Both the position numbers and the translations under genes were made by a program. This document shows, one piece after another, positions 22,401-30,635 of a stretch of DNA of 64,000 nt. Source of the stretch: Heyndrickxia ginsengihumi (GTDB taxonomy: Bacteria; Bacillota; Bacilli; Bacillales; Bacillaceae_C); NCBI RefSeq assembly GCF_011008565.1, contig NZ_JAAIWK010000004.1, forward strand, positions 142,851 through 206,850, given 5' to 3'. The notes under the pieces were generated by a model. It ran no database searches. It was not told where the DNA came from and was given only the letters and a program-made list of their open reading frames with translations. Within the stretch, counting starts at the first letter, position 1. Each line of letters starts with the position of its first letter.

Positions 22401-22528
22401 AAAGAGGTTGGGACAAAATTCAAGGATAGTTAGCTAAAGACGAACATTGCACAAATCAGCTCCGGAGCGAGATTGGAGCACAATATGCGGGTTTTCTTTA
22501 GTTAATATACTTTTGTCCCAGCCTCTTT
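22401..22528. repeat. Nested palindromic intergenic element
   Basis: 18-bp arms AAAGAGGTTGGGACAAAA (22401-22418) and TTTTGTCCCAGCCTCTTT (22511-22528) pair with a single G:T; inside lie further short complementary arms (CTAAAG/CTTTAG and CTCC/GGAG). Elements with GAGGCTGGGACAAAA-type ends are scattered in many Firmicutes. It sits between convergent genes and could serve as a bidirectional terminator or be a MITE-like relic. Confidence 0.75.
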
Positions 22529-22595
22529 CATTTATATTGGAAAATAATAAAACATTTATACGGCAGAGCTGAATAAGACTTCTATTCCACTATTA

Positions 22596-24056
22596 TTACT
22601 TAACTTCTTCTGGCACAGATAAGCCAAGTCCTTCTGCGACACGTGTACCATATTCAGGATCTGCTTTGTAGAAATGCCCAATTTGACGAAGTTTAATTTC
22701 TTCTTTTTCAACAGGTTTCATCGCATTTACAATGTTTTCAACAAGACGTGTACGTTCCTCTTTGCTCATTAAACGGTAAAGTGCGCCTGCTTGTGAATAG
22801 TGGTCATCTTGATCATATGCAACACTTTCAGCAACTCCTGAAACCGGATATGCAGCTTGTTTTGCTTCCGGTGCTTCTTTAGGACCATCGAAGCTGTTTG
22901 GTTCATAATAAACAGAGCCGCCTCCATTGTCGTCACCACGCATATATCCGTCACGCTGATAATTACTTACTTCTACTCGTGGACGGTTAATTGGCAATTG
23001 ATTATAATTTGCGCCAATACGGTAGCGTTGGGCATCATGATAAGCAAAAAGTCTACCTTGCAGCATTTTATCTGGAGATACATCGATACCAGGGACAAGC
23101 GTACCAGGTGAAAATGCAGCTTGCTCAACTTCAGCGAAATAGTTTTCAGGATTACGGTTTAATACCATGCGCCCAACTTCAATAAGTGGGTAATCTTTAT
23201 GAGACCATACTTTTGTTACATCAAATGGATCATAGCGATAAGTATTTGCATCTTCTAAAGGCATAATTTGCACATATAATGTCCATGCAGGATGATCTCC
23301 ATCTTCAATTGCATTAAATAAATCTTCGGCATGGTAATCAGGATTCTCTCCGGCAAGTTTTTCAGCAAGTTTTACATCAAGATTTTTCACACCTTGTTCG
23401 GAAATAAAATGATATTTAATCCAAACACCTTCTCCTTCAGCATTTGTCCACTTGTAAGTATGACTGCCATAGCCATTCATATGGCGCAATGTAGCAGGAA
23501 TACCGCGATCACCCATTAAATATGTGACTTGATGTAGAGATTCTGGTGAAAGGGACCAAAAATCCCAAACCGCTGTTGGATTTTTTAAATGAGTTTTTGG
23601 ATGACGTTTCTGTGTATGAATAAAGTCTGGGAATTTAATCGCATCACGAATAAAGAAAATAGGCGTATTATTTCCAACTAAATCATAATTTCCTTCTTCG
23701 GTGTAAAATTTGACGGCAAAACCACGTGGATCGCGCACAGTGTCAGCAGATCCCAGTTCTCCGGCAACAGTAGAGAAGCGGGCGAATAGAGGTGTGCGTT
23801 TACCAACTTCTGATAAGAATGCAGCCTTTGTATATTTTGTAACATCATTAGTAACTTCAAAATAACCGTGTGCACCTGCGCCTTTAGCATGAACAACACG
23901 TTCGGGAACACGCTCGCGGTTAAAATGCGCTAATTTTTCTAGTAAATGTACGTCTTGAATTAATGTAGGTCCTCGATGCCCAGCTGTAATAGAATTTTGG
24001 TTATCGCCAACTGGAGCTCCCCAGCTAGTTGTTAGTTTTCTTTGATTGTCACTCAT
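22596..24056 (-). CDS. katA: Vegetative catalase KatA
   Basis: Monofunctional haem catalase, converting hydrogen peroxide to water and oxygen. The 486-residue length fits the small-subunit clade. The distal His is H56 ([12 protein letters not shown]), the distal Asn lies in VGNNTPIFF, and the haem-ligand Tyr in [12 protein letters not shown]. There is no signal peptide. RBS AAAGGTGGGG lies 5 bases before the ATG. Two PerR-like boxes upstream indicate peroxide control, as in B. subtilis katA. It is convergent with the PAP2 gene. Confidence 0.97.
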   Translation of the reverse strand: MSDNQRKLTTSWGAPVGDNQNSITAGHRGPTLIQDVHLLEKLAHFNRERVPERVVHAKGAGAHGYFEVTNDVTKYTKAAFLSEVGKRTPLFARFSTVAGELGSADTVRDPRGFAVKFYTEEGNYDLVGNNTPIFFIRDAIKFPDFIHTQKRHPKTHLKNPTAVWDFWSLSPESLHQVTYLMGDRGIPATLRHMNGYGSHTYKWTNAEGEGVWIKYHFISEQGVKNLDVKLAEKLAGENPDYHAEDLFNAIEDGDHPAWTLYVQIMPLEDANTYRYDPFDVTKVWSHKDYPLIEVGRMVLNRNPENYFAEVEQAAFSPGTLVPGIDVSPDKMLQGRLFAYHDAQRYRIGANYNQLPINRPRVEVSNYQRDGYMRGDDNGGGSVYYEPNSFDGPKEAPEAKQAAYPVSGVAESVAYDQDDHYSQAGALYRLMSKEERTRLVENIVNAMKPVEKEEIKLRQIGHFYKADPEYGTRVAEGLGLSVPEEVK

Positions 24057-24073
24057 GTGATCCCCACCTTTAA

Positions 24074-24088
24074 TTAAAATAATTATAA
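24074..24088 (-). promoter_or_regulatory. PerR-like box 1 at the katA start region
   Basis: TTAAAATAATTATAA (read on the plus strand) matches the PerR box TTATAATNATTATAA at all but one fixed position. It lies just downstream of a minus-strand TTGATT-16-TATCAT promoter-like pair, between the transcription start and the katA RBS, where binding should block transcription. Confidence 0.65.
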
Positions 24089-24127
24089 TTAGATGATAAC
24101 ATCTTTATAATAAAAATCAATATTTAT

Positions 24128-24142
24128 TTATAATTATTTTAA
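24128..24142 (-). promoter_or_regulatory. PerR-like box 2 upstream of the katA promoter
   Basis: TTATAATTATTTTAA differs from the PerR consensus at one position. It lies upstream of the candidate -35 box, 40 bases from box 1. The surrounding DNA is very AT-rich, which raises the chance of a random match. Confidence 0.5.
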
Positions 24143-24220
24143 ATAAAATAAATTTAGTACTAATAATTTGGAGATTTTTTCTTAAACTTGTTTTTACAAC
24201 AACTGTTCGTAAAATGATTA

Positions 24221-24342
24221 GAGCGGAAGGATGCGAGACTCCTGCGGGAAAAGCGGCATCGCTGAGACCCCACAGGCGTGCAACGCCGAGGGGCACAGCA
24301 TCCGCCCGCGGAAAGCAAGCATCCTGGAGCGAAAGTCAATTA
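24221..24342 (+). repeat. GC-rich dispersed repeat, fullest copy (A)
   Basis: Begins GAGCGGAAGGATGCGAGACT and ends CATCCTGGAGCGAAAGTCAA, with internal ACCCCACAGGCG and GCCGAGGGGCACAGC. Ends GGATGC/GCATCC and CCTGCGGG/CCCGCGG form terminal inverted repeats. It is far more GC-rich than its surroundings. Shorter or degraded relatives lie at 53823, 59428, 61172, 61319 and 63846. Confidence 0.8.
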
Positions 24343-24527
24343 CTACTTGAAATAATAGAGAGGATTTTCATTTATACTGGTAGATTTTCAATTACATATG
24401 TTTGAGTATGAATACTGTGAGGATATTATTTATTAAAGTGTATGATAAAGGGGCATAACATTTCAAATCATAAATCTTAATTTAAAGAAATTTTTATAAT
24501 TTTAATATATTTACTCAATAAAAATAG

Positions 24528-24547
24528 TTGTTTCTATATAGAAACAA
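24528..24547. promoter_or_regulatory. 20-bp perfect palindrome
   Basis: TTGTTTCTATATAGAAACAA is a perfect palindrome without spacer, lying in the katA-swrC intergenic region, more than 150 bases from either gene's end. It looks like a repressor half-site pair, but no adjacent promoter or gene uses it in an obvious way. Confidence 0.4.
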
Positions 24548-24654
24548 GTTAGAATACAGTCAAACCTCATTAGGACTATTATTTAATGGAGATCTCTTAT
24601 TTTTAGGATCAGCTCAATTATCATGAATTTCAAAACAAAACATCTATCTAACAT

Positions 24655-24711
24655 AAAAAAGACTGCAGATAAACTTGAAAAACAAGTGTATCTGCAGCTT
24701 CTTTTTTTCAA
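24655..24711 (-). terminator. Terminator of swrC
   Basis: On the minus strand CTGCAGATA-CACTTG and CAAGT-TTATCTGCAG arms pair around TTTT and are followed by TCTTTTTTATG. A T-run also lies on the other side, so it can act in both directions. Confidence 0.85.
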
Positions 24712-27700
24712 TTATTCATTTATTGTTTTCTTTTTCTTTGTAAACTTCATTAAAAATTCATAAACAACTGGAACAATTAGCAAGGTCAATAATGTCGAAC
24801 TTGCTAAACCGCCAATAACGGTAACACCGAGTCCTTTTGAAATTAAGCCTCCGCCGCCATATCCTAAAGCGAGAGGAAGAAGTGCAAAGATCGTTGCAAT
24901 AGCTGTCATGAGAATTGGGCGAAGACGAGTTGCTCCAGCTTCAAGCAATGCTTCACGAGTTGAAAGCCCTTCGTTCTCTTTATGAATCACCCTATCAACC
25001 AATACGATCGCATTTGTGACAACTATACCGATTAGCATTAGAGCACCGATCATTGCAGTGACACTAATCGTTTCATGTGCTAAATATAGAGCAACTAATG
25101 CACCAATAACCGCAAATGGTAATGAGAATAAAATTGTAAATGGAGCAAGTGCGCCACCAAATGTAATCACTAGAACGAGATAGACGATCGCAATAGCTGC
25201 AAGCATCGCTAACCCTAATTTTGTAAAGGAGTCTTTCATATCTTCTGATACTCCGCCTGTTGAGATATCAATATATTTTGGTACGTCCAGTTTATCTACT
25301 TTACCTTTTACGCTTTGTGTGACTTTAGAAACGTCTGATGAAGTAATTTTTCCGGTAACACTTGCATAAATCTTTCCATTTCGTTTTTCTACTGAGTTTG
25401 GTGTCGTTGTTTTCTTCACACTTACGACATCTTTAAGGGCTACTTTATTTCCTAAAGAAGTTGTAACCTTTGTATTCGTTAATTCATTAATATTTTTGTA
25501 GCTTTCCTTGTTCGTTTGAACATAGACATTCAATTCTTTCCCGTCCTTTTTGACGGTTGTTAGAACTTGCTGATTTCCAGCTTGAGAAAGTCCTGTTCCT
25601 AATTGACCAGCCGTTAATCCTAATTTGCTCAATTTGTTTTGATCTGCAACTAATGCATACTCATCATATGTTTTTGATAAGCTTGTCTCAACGTTTTTCA
25701 AGTCATGGTTTTGTTTCATAATATGCTCAATTTTATTTACAACAGGCTTAATTTCATCCATGTTGTCTCCATAAACATACATTGTTAAGTCATTACTTGA
25801 TGTTGATCCAAAGTCTTGAGACTTCCAAGTACCATGTTTAGACATTTTTTGCATTGCTTTAATCACTTTATCTGGTTCTTTATCAAAGTTTTTCGTACTA
25901 TCCTTGTATTCAACGACAAATACTGCAGAATTATCTTGTGTGCTAAAAGCAGAACTTCCGATAGAATATTGGACGGTTTTTACACCTTTATGCTTAAGCA
26001 AATAATCTTCTGCTTTTGCGGCTGTTTTCTTAACATCTCCAAGTGTTTGTCCTGGATCAGGAGAATAAGTAGCATACACAACCTTTTGGGTGTCGTCTGA
26101 CATGAAACTCGCACCAATTAATGGAGTGAGTGCAAGACTTCCTACTAAAAGAAGACAAGCTAATCCAAATGTAATCAGTTTATGGTTAAGTGACCAATTC
26201 AAAACTTTTTTATAAAAGCTTGCAAGTTTTCCATGCTCGCGATGATTCTCAACTTTTTTAAGTTTAATACCATTTTTAAATAAAGAATGAGCGAACATCG
26301 GAACAACTGTTAAGGCAATCAGTAATGATGCTAATAGTGAAAATACTAAAGTTAGGGCGAATGGCATAAATAATTCCCCAACCATTCCTTTTACTAAACC
26401 TAAAGGAATAAAGACAATCACTGTTACGATTGTAGAAGACATGATTGGCTTAAACACTTCGTTCGTTGCTTCACGAATAAGCTCTTTACCTTTTAGTTTT
26501 TCAGCTGGATTTGTGAGACGCCGGTAAATATTTTCAATGACGACAATCGAGTCATCTATTACACGGCCAATTGCAACGGTCATCGCTCCTAATGTCATAA
26601 TATTTAACGTAATATCCATCTGTTTCAAAAGAATAAACGCAATAAAGATTGACATTGGAATTGAAATAACCGCAATAATCGTTGAACGGAAGTTACGTAA
26701 AAATAAAAGGATAATAATCACAGCAAAAATTGCACCAATGATTGCCTTTTCTAACATTGTTTTTACAGAATCGACAATCGGTGTTGCTTGATCTAATATT
26801 TTTGTAACTTTTAAGCCGTTATAGTCTTTTTCAAATTTATCGATTTTTTTATTGACAGCATTTGCTACATCAACAGTGTTTGCATCAGCTGCTTTTGTAA
26901 TAGTAATACCAATTGAATCTTTCCCATTTGTTTTCGAAATGGTTTCATGCTTGCCAACTACTTTAATATCTGCAATATCCTTTAGCTTGACTGTTGGAAT
27001 ACCTGTTGCTTGTTTACTAGCTTGTCCACTTAAAGCGGCAGTACTGCCTGCACTTGCTTGTGTTTTTGGCGTATAAGAGATAGCAAGATTTTTAAAATGA
27101 TCCAACGATTTTACATTTCCGTCAATGACAACGGATTTATCTTTTTTTCCAAAATTGATTAAACCAAGAGGGACAGAAACGTTAGAAGCTTGAATTTGTT
27201 GCTGTACAGTGTTTTCATCTAATCCTAATGCATTTAATTTATCTTGTTTAAATGCCAATTGTACTTCTTGGACGTATTGTCCTGAAGCTTGTACTTGAGA
27301 GACACCATCAATACTTTGTAATTGTGGGACAATGTCATTCTCAATGGTTTTTGTTAAATCTACGAATGATTTATTTTTATCTGTTATACTTAAAGAAAGA
27401 ATCGGAAAATCATTGAGACTCACTCTTGAGACCGTTGGTTTGTCAACATTATCTGGTAAGTCTACTTTATCAAGTGCTTCTTTAATATCATTTTTTGCTT
27501 GATCCATATCTGTTGAATAGTCATATTCAATTTGTATGGAAGAGTTATTTTGTGTAGACGTTGTCGTAACATTTTGCACACCTGATAGATTTTTAATACC
27601 TTGTTCTATTGGCGCTGTTACTTTATCTTCAATTTCCTGAGGTGTTGCACCTGTATAGGTAGTTGAAATCATAATAACAGGGGTATTTATGTTCGGAATT

Positions 27701-27810
27701 GTTTCTAATTTCATATTGGTTCCTGCATAAATCCCTGCACATGCCACGATTAATGTCATTAACCAAATGGCAAACTTATTGTTTAGGCAGAAATTGATAA
27801 TATGCTTCAA
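24712..27810 (-). CDS. swrC: RND-family efflux transporter (SwrC/YerP-like)
   Basis: Proton-driven RND pump of the AcrB/HAE1 superfamily; the B. subtilis homologue SwrC (YerP) gives surfactin and acriflavine resistance. The 1032 residues follow the RND plan: TM1 (about 12-30), porter domain (PQEIEDKVTAPIE, SGVQNVTTTS), TM2-6 (about 345-520, with AIGRVIDDSIVVIENIYRRL carrying the proton-relay acidic residues), a hydrophilic loop with Lys-rich linkers, a second porter domain, and TM8-12 at the C terminus. No periplasmic adaptor or outer-membrane gene is adjacent, as expected in a Gram-positive. Its promoter carries two TGACTGGTCA operators, and the YerO-type regulator lies two genes away. Confidence 0.93.
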   Translation of the reverse strand: MKHIINFCLNNKFAIWLMTLIVACAGIYAGTNMKLETIPNINTPVIMISTTYTGATPQEIEDKVTAPIEQGIKNLSGVQNVTTTSTQNNSSIQIEYDYSTDMDQAKNDIKEALDKVDLPDNVDKPTVSRVSLNDFPILSLSITDKNKSFVDLTKTIENDIVPQLQSIDGVSQVQASGQYVQEVQLAFKQDKLNALGLDENTVQQQIQASNVSVPLGLINFGKKDKSVVIDGNVKSLDHFKNLAISYTPKTQASAGSTAALSGQASKQATGIPTVKLKDIADIKVVGKHETISKTNGKDSIGITITKAADANTVDVANAVNKKIDKFEKDYNGLKVTKILDQATPIVDSVKTMLEKAIIGAIFAVIIILLFLRNFRSTIIAVISIPMSIFIAFILLKQMDITLNIMTLGAMTVAIGRVIDDSIVVIENIYRRLTNPAEKLKGKELIREATNEVFKPIMSSTIVTVIVFIPLGLVKGMVGELFMPFALTLVFSLLASLLIALTVVPMFAHSLFKNGIKLKKVENHREHGKLASFYKKVLNWSLNHKLITFGLACLLLVGSLALTPLIGASFMSDDTQKVVYATYSPDPGQTLGDVKKTAAKAEDYLLKHKGVKTVQYSIGSSAFSTQDNSAVFVVEYKDSTKNFDKEPDKVIKAMQKMSKHGTWKSQDFGSTSSNDLTMYVYGDNMDEIKPVVNKIEHIMKQNHDLKNVETSLSKTYDEYALVADQNKLSKLGLTAGQLGTGLSQAGNQQVLTTVKKDGKELNVYVQTNKESYKNINELTNTKVTTSLGNKVALKDVVSVKKTTTPNSVEKRNGKIYASVTGKITSSDVSKVTQSVKGKVDKLDVPKYIDISTGGVSEDMKDSFTKLGLAMLAAIAIVYLVLVITFGGALAPFTILFSLPFAVIGALVALYLAHETISVTAMIGALMLIGIVVTNAIVLVDRVIHKENEGLSTREALLEAGATRLRPILMTAIATIFALLPLALGYGGGGLISKGLGVTVIGGLASSTLLTLLIVPVVYEFLMKFTKKKKTINE

Positions 27811-27857
27811 GATGTTGTGCTCCTTTGTAAATTTTTGTCATATATACGTAATTTGAC

Positions 27858-27907
27858 TGACTGGTCATATCGATATAAAATATAACTGACTGGTCATTAT
27901 TAATCAA
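27858..27907 (-). promoter_or_regulatory. swrC promoter with two TetR-type operators
   Basis: On the minus strand, TTGATT (27902-27907), 17 bases, TATATT (27879-27884). The palindrome TGACTGGTCA occurs twice, within 13-bp direct repeats ACTGACTGGTCAT at 27856-27868 and 27885-27897, spaced 29 bases. One copy lies in the -35/-10 spacer, the other just downstream of the start point, ideal for repression, most likely by the TetR protein encoded at 28676. Confidence 0.75.
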
Positions 27908-27916
27908 GGTTTTTTT

Positions 27917-27968
27917 AAAGATTTGTTATTAAATGTACTAGTTTGATTAGCTTATTTAACAAATCTTT
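27917..27968 (+). promoter_or_regulatory. Inverted repeat in the ywaC leader
   Basis: AAAGATTTGTT (27917-27927) and AACAAATCTTT (27958-27968) are perfect 11-bp arms with a 30-base loop, ending 8 bases before the ywaC ribosome binding site. If transcribed, the hairpin could modulate ywaC expression; it may equally be part of a divergent operator. Confidence 0.4.
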
Positions 27969-27997
27969 TATATAGAGGAAAGGATTGGGTACGTTTC

Positions 27998-28636
27998 ATG
28001 AAACCTTCAACAGAACTTAAAAATGTTTTGATGACCTATAAATTCGGAATGGATGTATTAAAAACGAAAATTAATATTATGGTCGAAGAGGCACGTATAA
28101 AAGGTAAAAACAATCCAATCGAACATATTAAAACAAGATTGAAATCGGTTGATAGCATAAAAGAAAAATTAAAAAGAAAAAATTTAGAACCTACGATTGA
28201 TAATATAAAAGAAAAAATATTGGATGTGATAGGGGTTCGTGTTGTTTGTGCCTTTATCTCTGATATTTACGAAATTTATCAGCTATTCCTTAATCGTTCA
28301 GATTTAAAAGTTGTTGAAGTTAAGGATTATATTAAGCACCCTAAACCAACTGGCTATCAAAGTTTACATTTAATTGTAAAAGTACCAGTTCAACTTGCAA
28401 ACCAGGAAATATACGTTCCTGCCGAAATTCAATTGCGCACATTGGCGATGGATTTTTGGGCAAGCCTAGAGCATAAAATTTTCTATAAATATAATCGTGA
28501 TATACCAGATTATTTAAAACATGAATTAAAGCAAGCAGCCGATACAGTGACACTGTTAGATGAGAAAATGAAAAGCATCCGGGATGAAGTCATCGCAATT
28601 GATTCTGTAAGAGATTCATTATTATTACCATCTTAA
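27998..28636 (+). CDS. ywaC: Small alarmone synthetase (GTP pyrophosphokinase, YwaC/RelP type)
   Basis: Synthetase-only RelA/SpoT-family protein making (p)ppGpp from ATP and GDP/GTP. The 212 residues hold the NPIEHIKTRLKS, DVIGVRVVCAF, VVEVKDYIKHPKPTGYQSLHL and EIQLRTLAMDFWASLEHK motifs, with no HD hydrolase, TGS or ACT domain. The MDVLKTKINIM and KPTGYQSLHLIVKVPV segments resemble B. subtilis YwaC (SAS2/RelP) more than YjbM (SAS1/RelQ). RBS GAGGAAAGGA. It is divergent from swrC and 39 bases upstream of the TetR gene, so it is probably co-transcribed with the pump regulator, an unusual placement. Confidence 0.92.
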   Translation: MKPSTELKNVLMTYKFGMDVLKTKINIMVEEARIKGKNNPIEHIKTRLKSVDSIKEKLKRKNLEPTIDNIKEKILDVIGVRVVCAFISDIYEIYQLFLNRSDLKVVEVKDYIKHPKPTGYQSLHLIVKVPVQLANQEIYVPAEIQLRTLAMDFWASLEHKIFYKYNRDIPDYLKHELKQAADTVTLLDEKMKSIRDEVIAIDSVRDSLLLPS

Positions 28637-28675
28637 GAGTGGCTTTTGTGGACAGCGAGATCGAGGTGAGTACGT

Positions 28676-29551
28676 ATGAAGCAAAAAAAGAAGGATCTAA
28701 TCAAGATAGCGATAAAATTATTTGCCCGAAAAGGAATTCAGGCAACATCTGTTCAAGATATCGTTAGTGAATATGGTATTTCTAAAGGCTCCTTCTATCA
28801 TTATTTTTCTTCAAAGGATGAGCTACTAGTAGATATTTTTCAATACTATTTTGATCATATCCTTCGGTTATTAAAAAACGCTGAACAGGAAGATTTACGC
28901 CCAAGAGATAAGTTTAAAAAGCAGATTATTATTCAATTCGACTTTTTCATTAAACATCGTGATTTTATTATGATGGTTTTAAGAGAGCAGAACCATTCAA
29001 TTAACGAGGAATTACGTAAATTTTTTGAGAAAAATCAGTATGAAATCTATAAATACTGTGAAAAAAACATTCTTTCTATTTATGGGGAGGATGTTAAACC
29101 ATATATATTTGATACAGTTCTAGTATATGAAGGAATTCGTAATGCTTACATGGGGATAACCGTTTTTAAAGGTGTAAATGTAGATTTAGACCAACTTTCA
29201 GAATTTATTCTTAAGCAGATTGATCATGTTGTCCGTCATTTTCTGGAAAAAAAGAATCCACCTATTACCCATGTGAACATTGAAGATATGTTTCCGCGTT
29301 GTAAAAAAAAGAAAGAGCAATTATTACCGATTTTAATGAATATGAAACGAACGTTAGAACAGGCAGATTTACATACGGAGAAAAAGAAAGAGCTGATTGA
29401 TGTCGTTCAATTTTTATTAAATGAAGTAGAACAACGAGAGGAAGTAAAATCCTATGTATTCCGAGGAATGTTGGTACATTTCAAAGATATCAGTGCACTG
29501 AAAGCTGACGTCGATAGGATTGTAAATATACTGGATATTAAACTGTTATGA
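28676..29551 (+). CDS. yerO: TetR-family regulator, YerO-like
   Basis: Transcriptional repressor with an N-terminal HTH (about residues 8-54: LFARKGIQATSVQDIVSEYGISKGSFYHYFSSKDELL) and a long helical C-terminal domain. The 291-residue length exceeds common TetR proteins and matches YerO, the repressor of swrC/yerP in B. subtilis. RBS GAGGTGAG. Its likely targets are the paired TGACTGGTCA sites between swrC and ywaC. A hairpin terminator begins at its stop codon. Confidence 0.85.
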   Translation: MKQKKKDLIKIAIKLFARKGIQATSVQDIVSEYGISKGSFYHYFSSKDELLVDIFQYYFDHILRLLKNAEQEDLRPRDKFKKQIIIQFDFFIKHRDFIMMVLREQNHSINEELRKFFEKNQYEIYKYCEKNILSIYGEDVKPYIFDTVLVYEGIRNAYMGITVFKGVNVDLDQLSEFILKQIDHVVRHFLEKKNPPITHVNIEDMFPRCKKKKEQLLPILMNMKRTLEQADLHTEKKKELIDVVQFLLNEVEQREEVKSYVFRGMLVHFKDISALKADVDRIVNILDIKLL

Positions 29552-29588
29552 ACAAGCTGATCGTGAAATACGATCGGCTTGTTTTATC
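29551..29588 (+). terminator. Terminator after yerO
   Basis: AACAAGCTGATCGT pairs with ACGATCGGCTTGTT (one G:T) around a 5-base loop, followed by TTATC. It overlaps the last base of the yerO stop and the end of the convergent small membrane gene. Confidence 0.85.
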
Positions 29589-29736
29589 TATCGTGATCTC
29601 GTTTACGTGACACTAGCTTGATAATGAAAATAATAACGGCAATGATTAGTAAAAGATGGATAAAGGCGCCAGCTATATGAGCGATTAATCCTAGAATCCA
29701 AAGAACAAGTAAAATCCCAATGATCGTCCAAAGCAT
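29584..29736 (-). CDS. lmo0937-family small membrane protein
   Basis: 50-residue protein beginning MLWTIIGILLVLWILG with two hydrophobic segments joined by a short HIAGA turn, ending in a basic tail KLVSRKRDHDR. This is the pattern of the lmo0937 family of small membrane proteins, whose role is unknown but which are often stress-induced. RBS AAAGGAG lies 8 bases before the ATG. A sigma-B-type promoter lies 36 bases upstream. It is convergent with yerO, and its last codon lies in that gene's terminator. Confidence 0.85.
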   Translation of the reverse strand: MLWTIIGILLVLWILGLIAHIAGAFIHLLLIIAVIIFIIKLVSRKRDHDR

Positions 29737-29771
29737 TTGCAAGCTCCTTTCTTTATGATCTATCTTTTAGA

Positions 29772-29796
29772 ATACCCTAATCATTCACGAACAAAC
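29772..29796 (-). promoter_or_regulatory. Sigma-B-type promoter of the lmo0937-family gene
   Basis: On the minus strand, GTTTGT, 13 bases, GGGTAT; the sigma-B consensus is GTTTAA-N12-15-GGGWAW. The -10 is a perfect match and the -35 matches at 4 of 6. It implies general-stress induction. Confidence 0.7.
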
Positions 29797-29813
29797 GAAC
29801 TTTTACCATTTTC

Positions 29814-29894
29814 AAAAAAAAGATTGGCACCACATAAACCTGATAAGATGAATGGTTTAAAACATCATATGCAGGTTAAACGTGGGACCAACCC
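29814..29894 (-). terminator. Terminator of ydbP
   Basis: A long imperfect stem (GGTTGG-CCCACG-TTTAACCTG with CAGGTTTA-GTGG-GCCAATC) is followed on the minus strand by TTTTTTT. It begins two bases after the ydbP stop. Confidence 0.65.
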
Positions 29895-29895
29895 T

Positions 29896-30216
29896 TTAAA
29901 GTGTAACTTGATCTAAAAATTCGCGGACCTGTTCAGGAGATTTTGCATTTGCACTATGTAAATGTGCCTTTTTTTCTCCATTTTGGAAAATTAATAAGCT
30001 AGGAATTCCCATTACTTGATATTTGTCAGCAAGTTCACGGAAATGGTCACTGTTTATTTCAAACCATGAGTATTGGGGATAGTCTTTAATGACCTCACCA
30101 ATAAACATATCCATTACTTTACAATCAGGGCACCAATCAGCAAAAAATTTAATAATGACAGGTTCAGATTGAGCAGTAATGCTTTCGAATGTTTCAATAT
30201 CTTTGATAGGTTCCAT
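29896..30216 (-). CDS. ydbP: Thioredoxin-like protein YdbP
   Basis: Thioredoxin-fold protein of 106 residues with the redox motif C29-P-D-C32 (FFADWCPDCKVMDMF) and the cis-Pro loop GIPSLLIFQNGE. It lacks a signal peptide, so it acts in the cytoplasm. The CPDC motif and the HLHSANAKSPE segment match B. subtilis YdbP by recall. Its partner is unknown; a bacillithiol- or thiol-repair role is possible but not shown. RBS GGAGGTAG; a good sigma-A promoter lies upstream. It is divergent from rodA. Confidence 0.88.
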   Translation of the reverse strand: MEPIKDIETFESITAQSEPVIIKFFADWCPDCKVMDMFIGEVIKDYPQYSWFEINSDHFRELADKYQVMGIPSLLIFQNGEKKAHLHSANAKSPEQVREFLDQVTL

Positions 30217-30635
30217 TGTGCTACCTCCTTCAATTTAAAGCAGGAACTGTTTTATGTTTCCCAGCATTATTGTATATGGAAAATCCGTTTCCTTCAATTT
30301 TTTTGATGAGATTATGTCAATTTTTGGGTTATTTACGGTATCGGCGTCAGAAAATGTTGTCTGTCATTAGGTTTTGCAAGCATCAATTGTAAATCAAAAG
30401 TTACATTCCAGTGCTAAAATGAAAAAAAGCAAAGATCATCATCGTATTAACAAAAAAAATGTTGTATAATGAACTTTGTTGTTACCACTATCGTCTTTTT
30501 TATGTCTTCGATTGATGCTACCACATGTAAAAAGCTTTTCAATGATTACAGTCAACTATTTCATTCATTGATTTTTTTTTACGATGCTGAGCATTTAAGC
30601 TAGTAAATTTTTAGTTAGAATTAGGTGAAATCGAT
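30217..30635. other. Intergenic region between ydbP and rodA
   Basis: 419 bases with no gene seen. It holds the ydbP promoter at 30269-30297 and, near 30465, an isolated TATAAT that may be the rodA -10 box without a recognisable -35 at the right distance. Confidence 0.5.
30269..30297 (-). promoter_or_regulatory. Sigma-A promoter of ydbP
   Basis: On the minus strand, TTGAAG, 17 bases, TACAAT, placing the transcription start about 45 bases upstream of the ydbP start codon. Confidence 0.65.

Larger units (their letters stand above)
24143..24654. other. Long intergenic region between katA and swrC
   Basis: About 510 bases with no credible gene. It contains the full-length GC-rich repeat copy at 24221-24342, a 20-bp perfect palindrome at 24528-24547, and otherwise AT-rich DNA. 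The frame at 24214-24405 is read through the repeat and is not a gene. Confidence 0.6.

Noticed and set aside
24214..24405. 63-residue open frame beginning MIRAEGCETPAGKAASLRPH
   Set aside because: It is read through the GC-rich dispersed repeat, has no ribosome binding site and no neighbouring gene that it would belong with.
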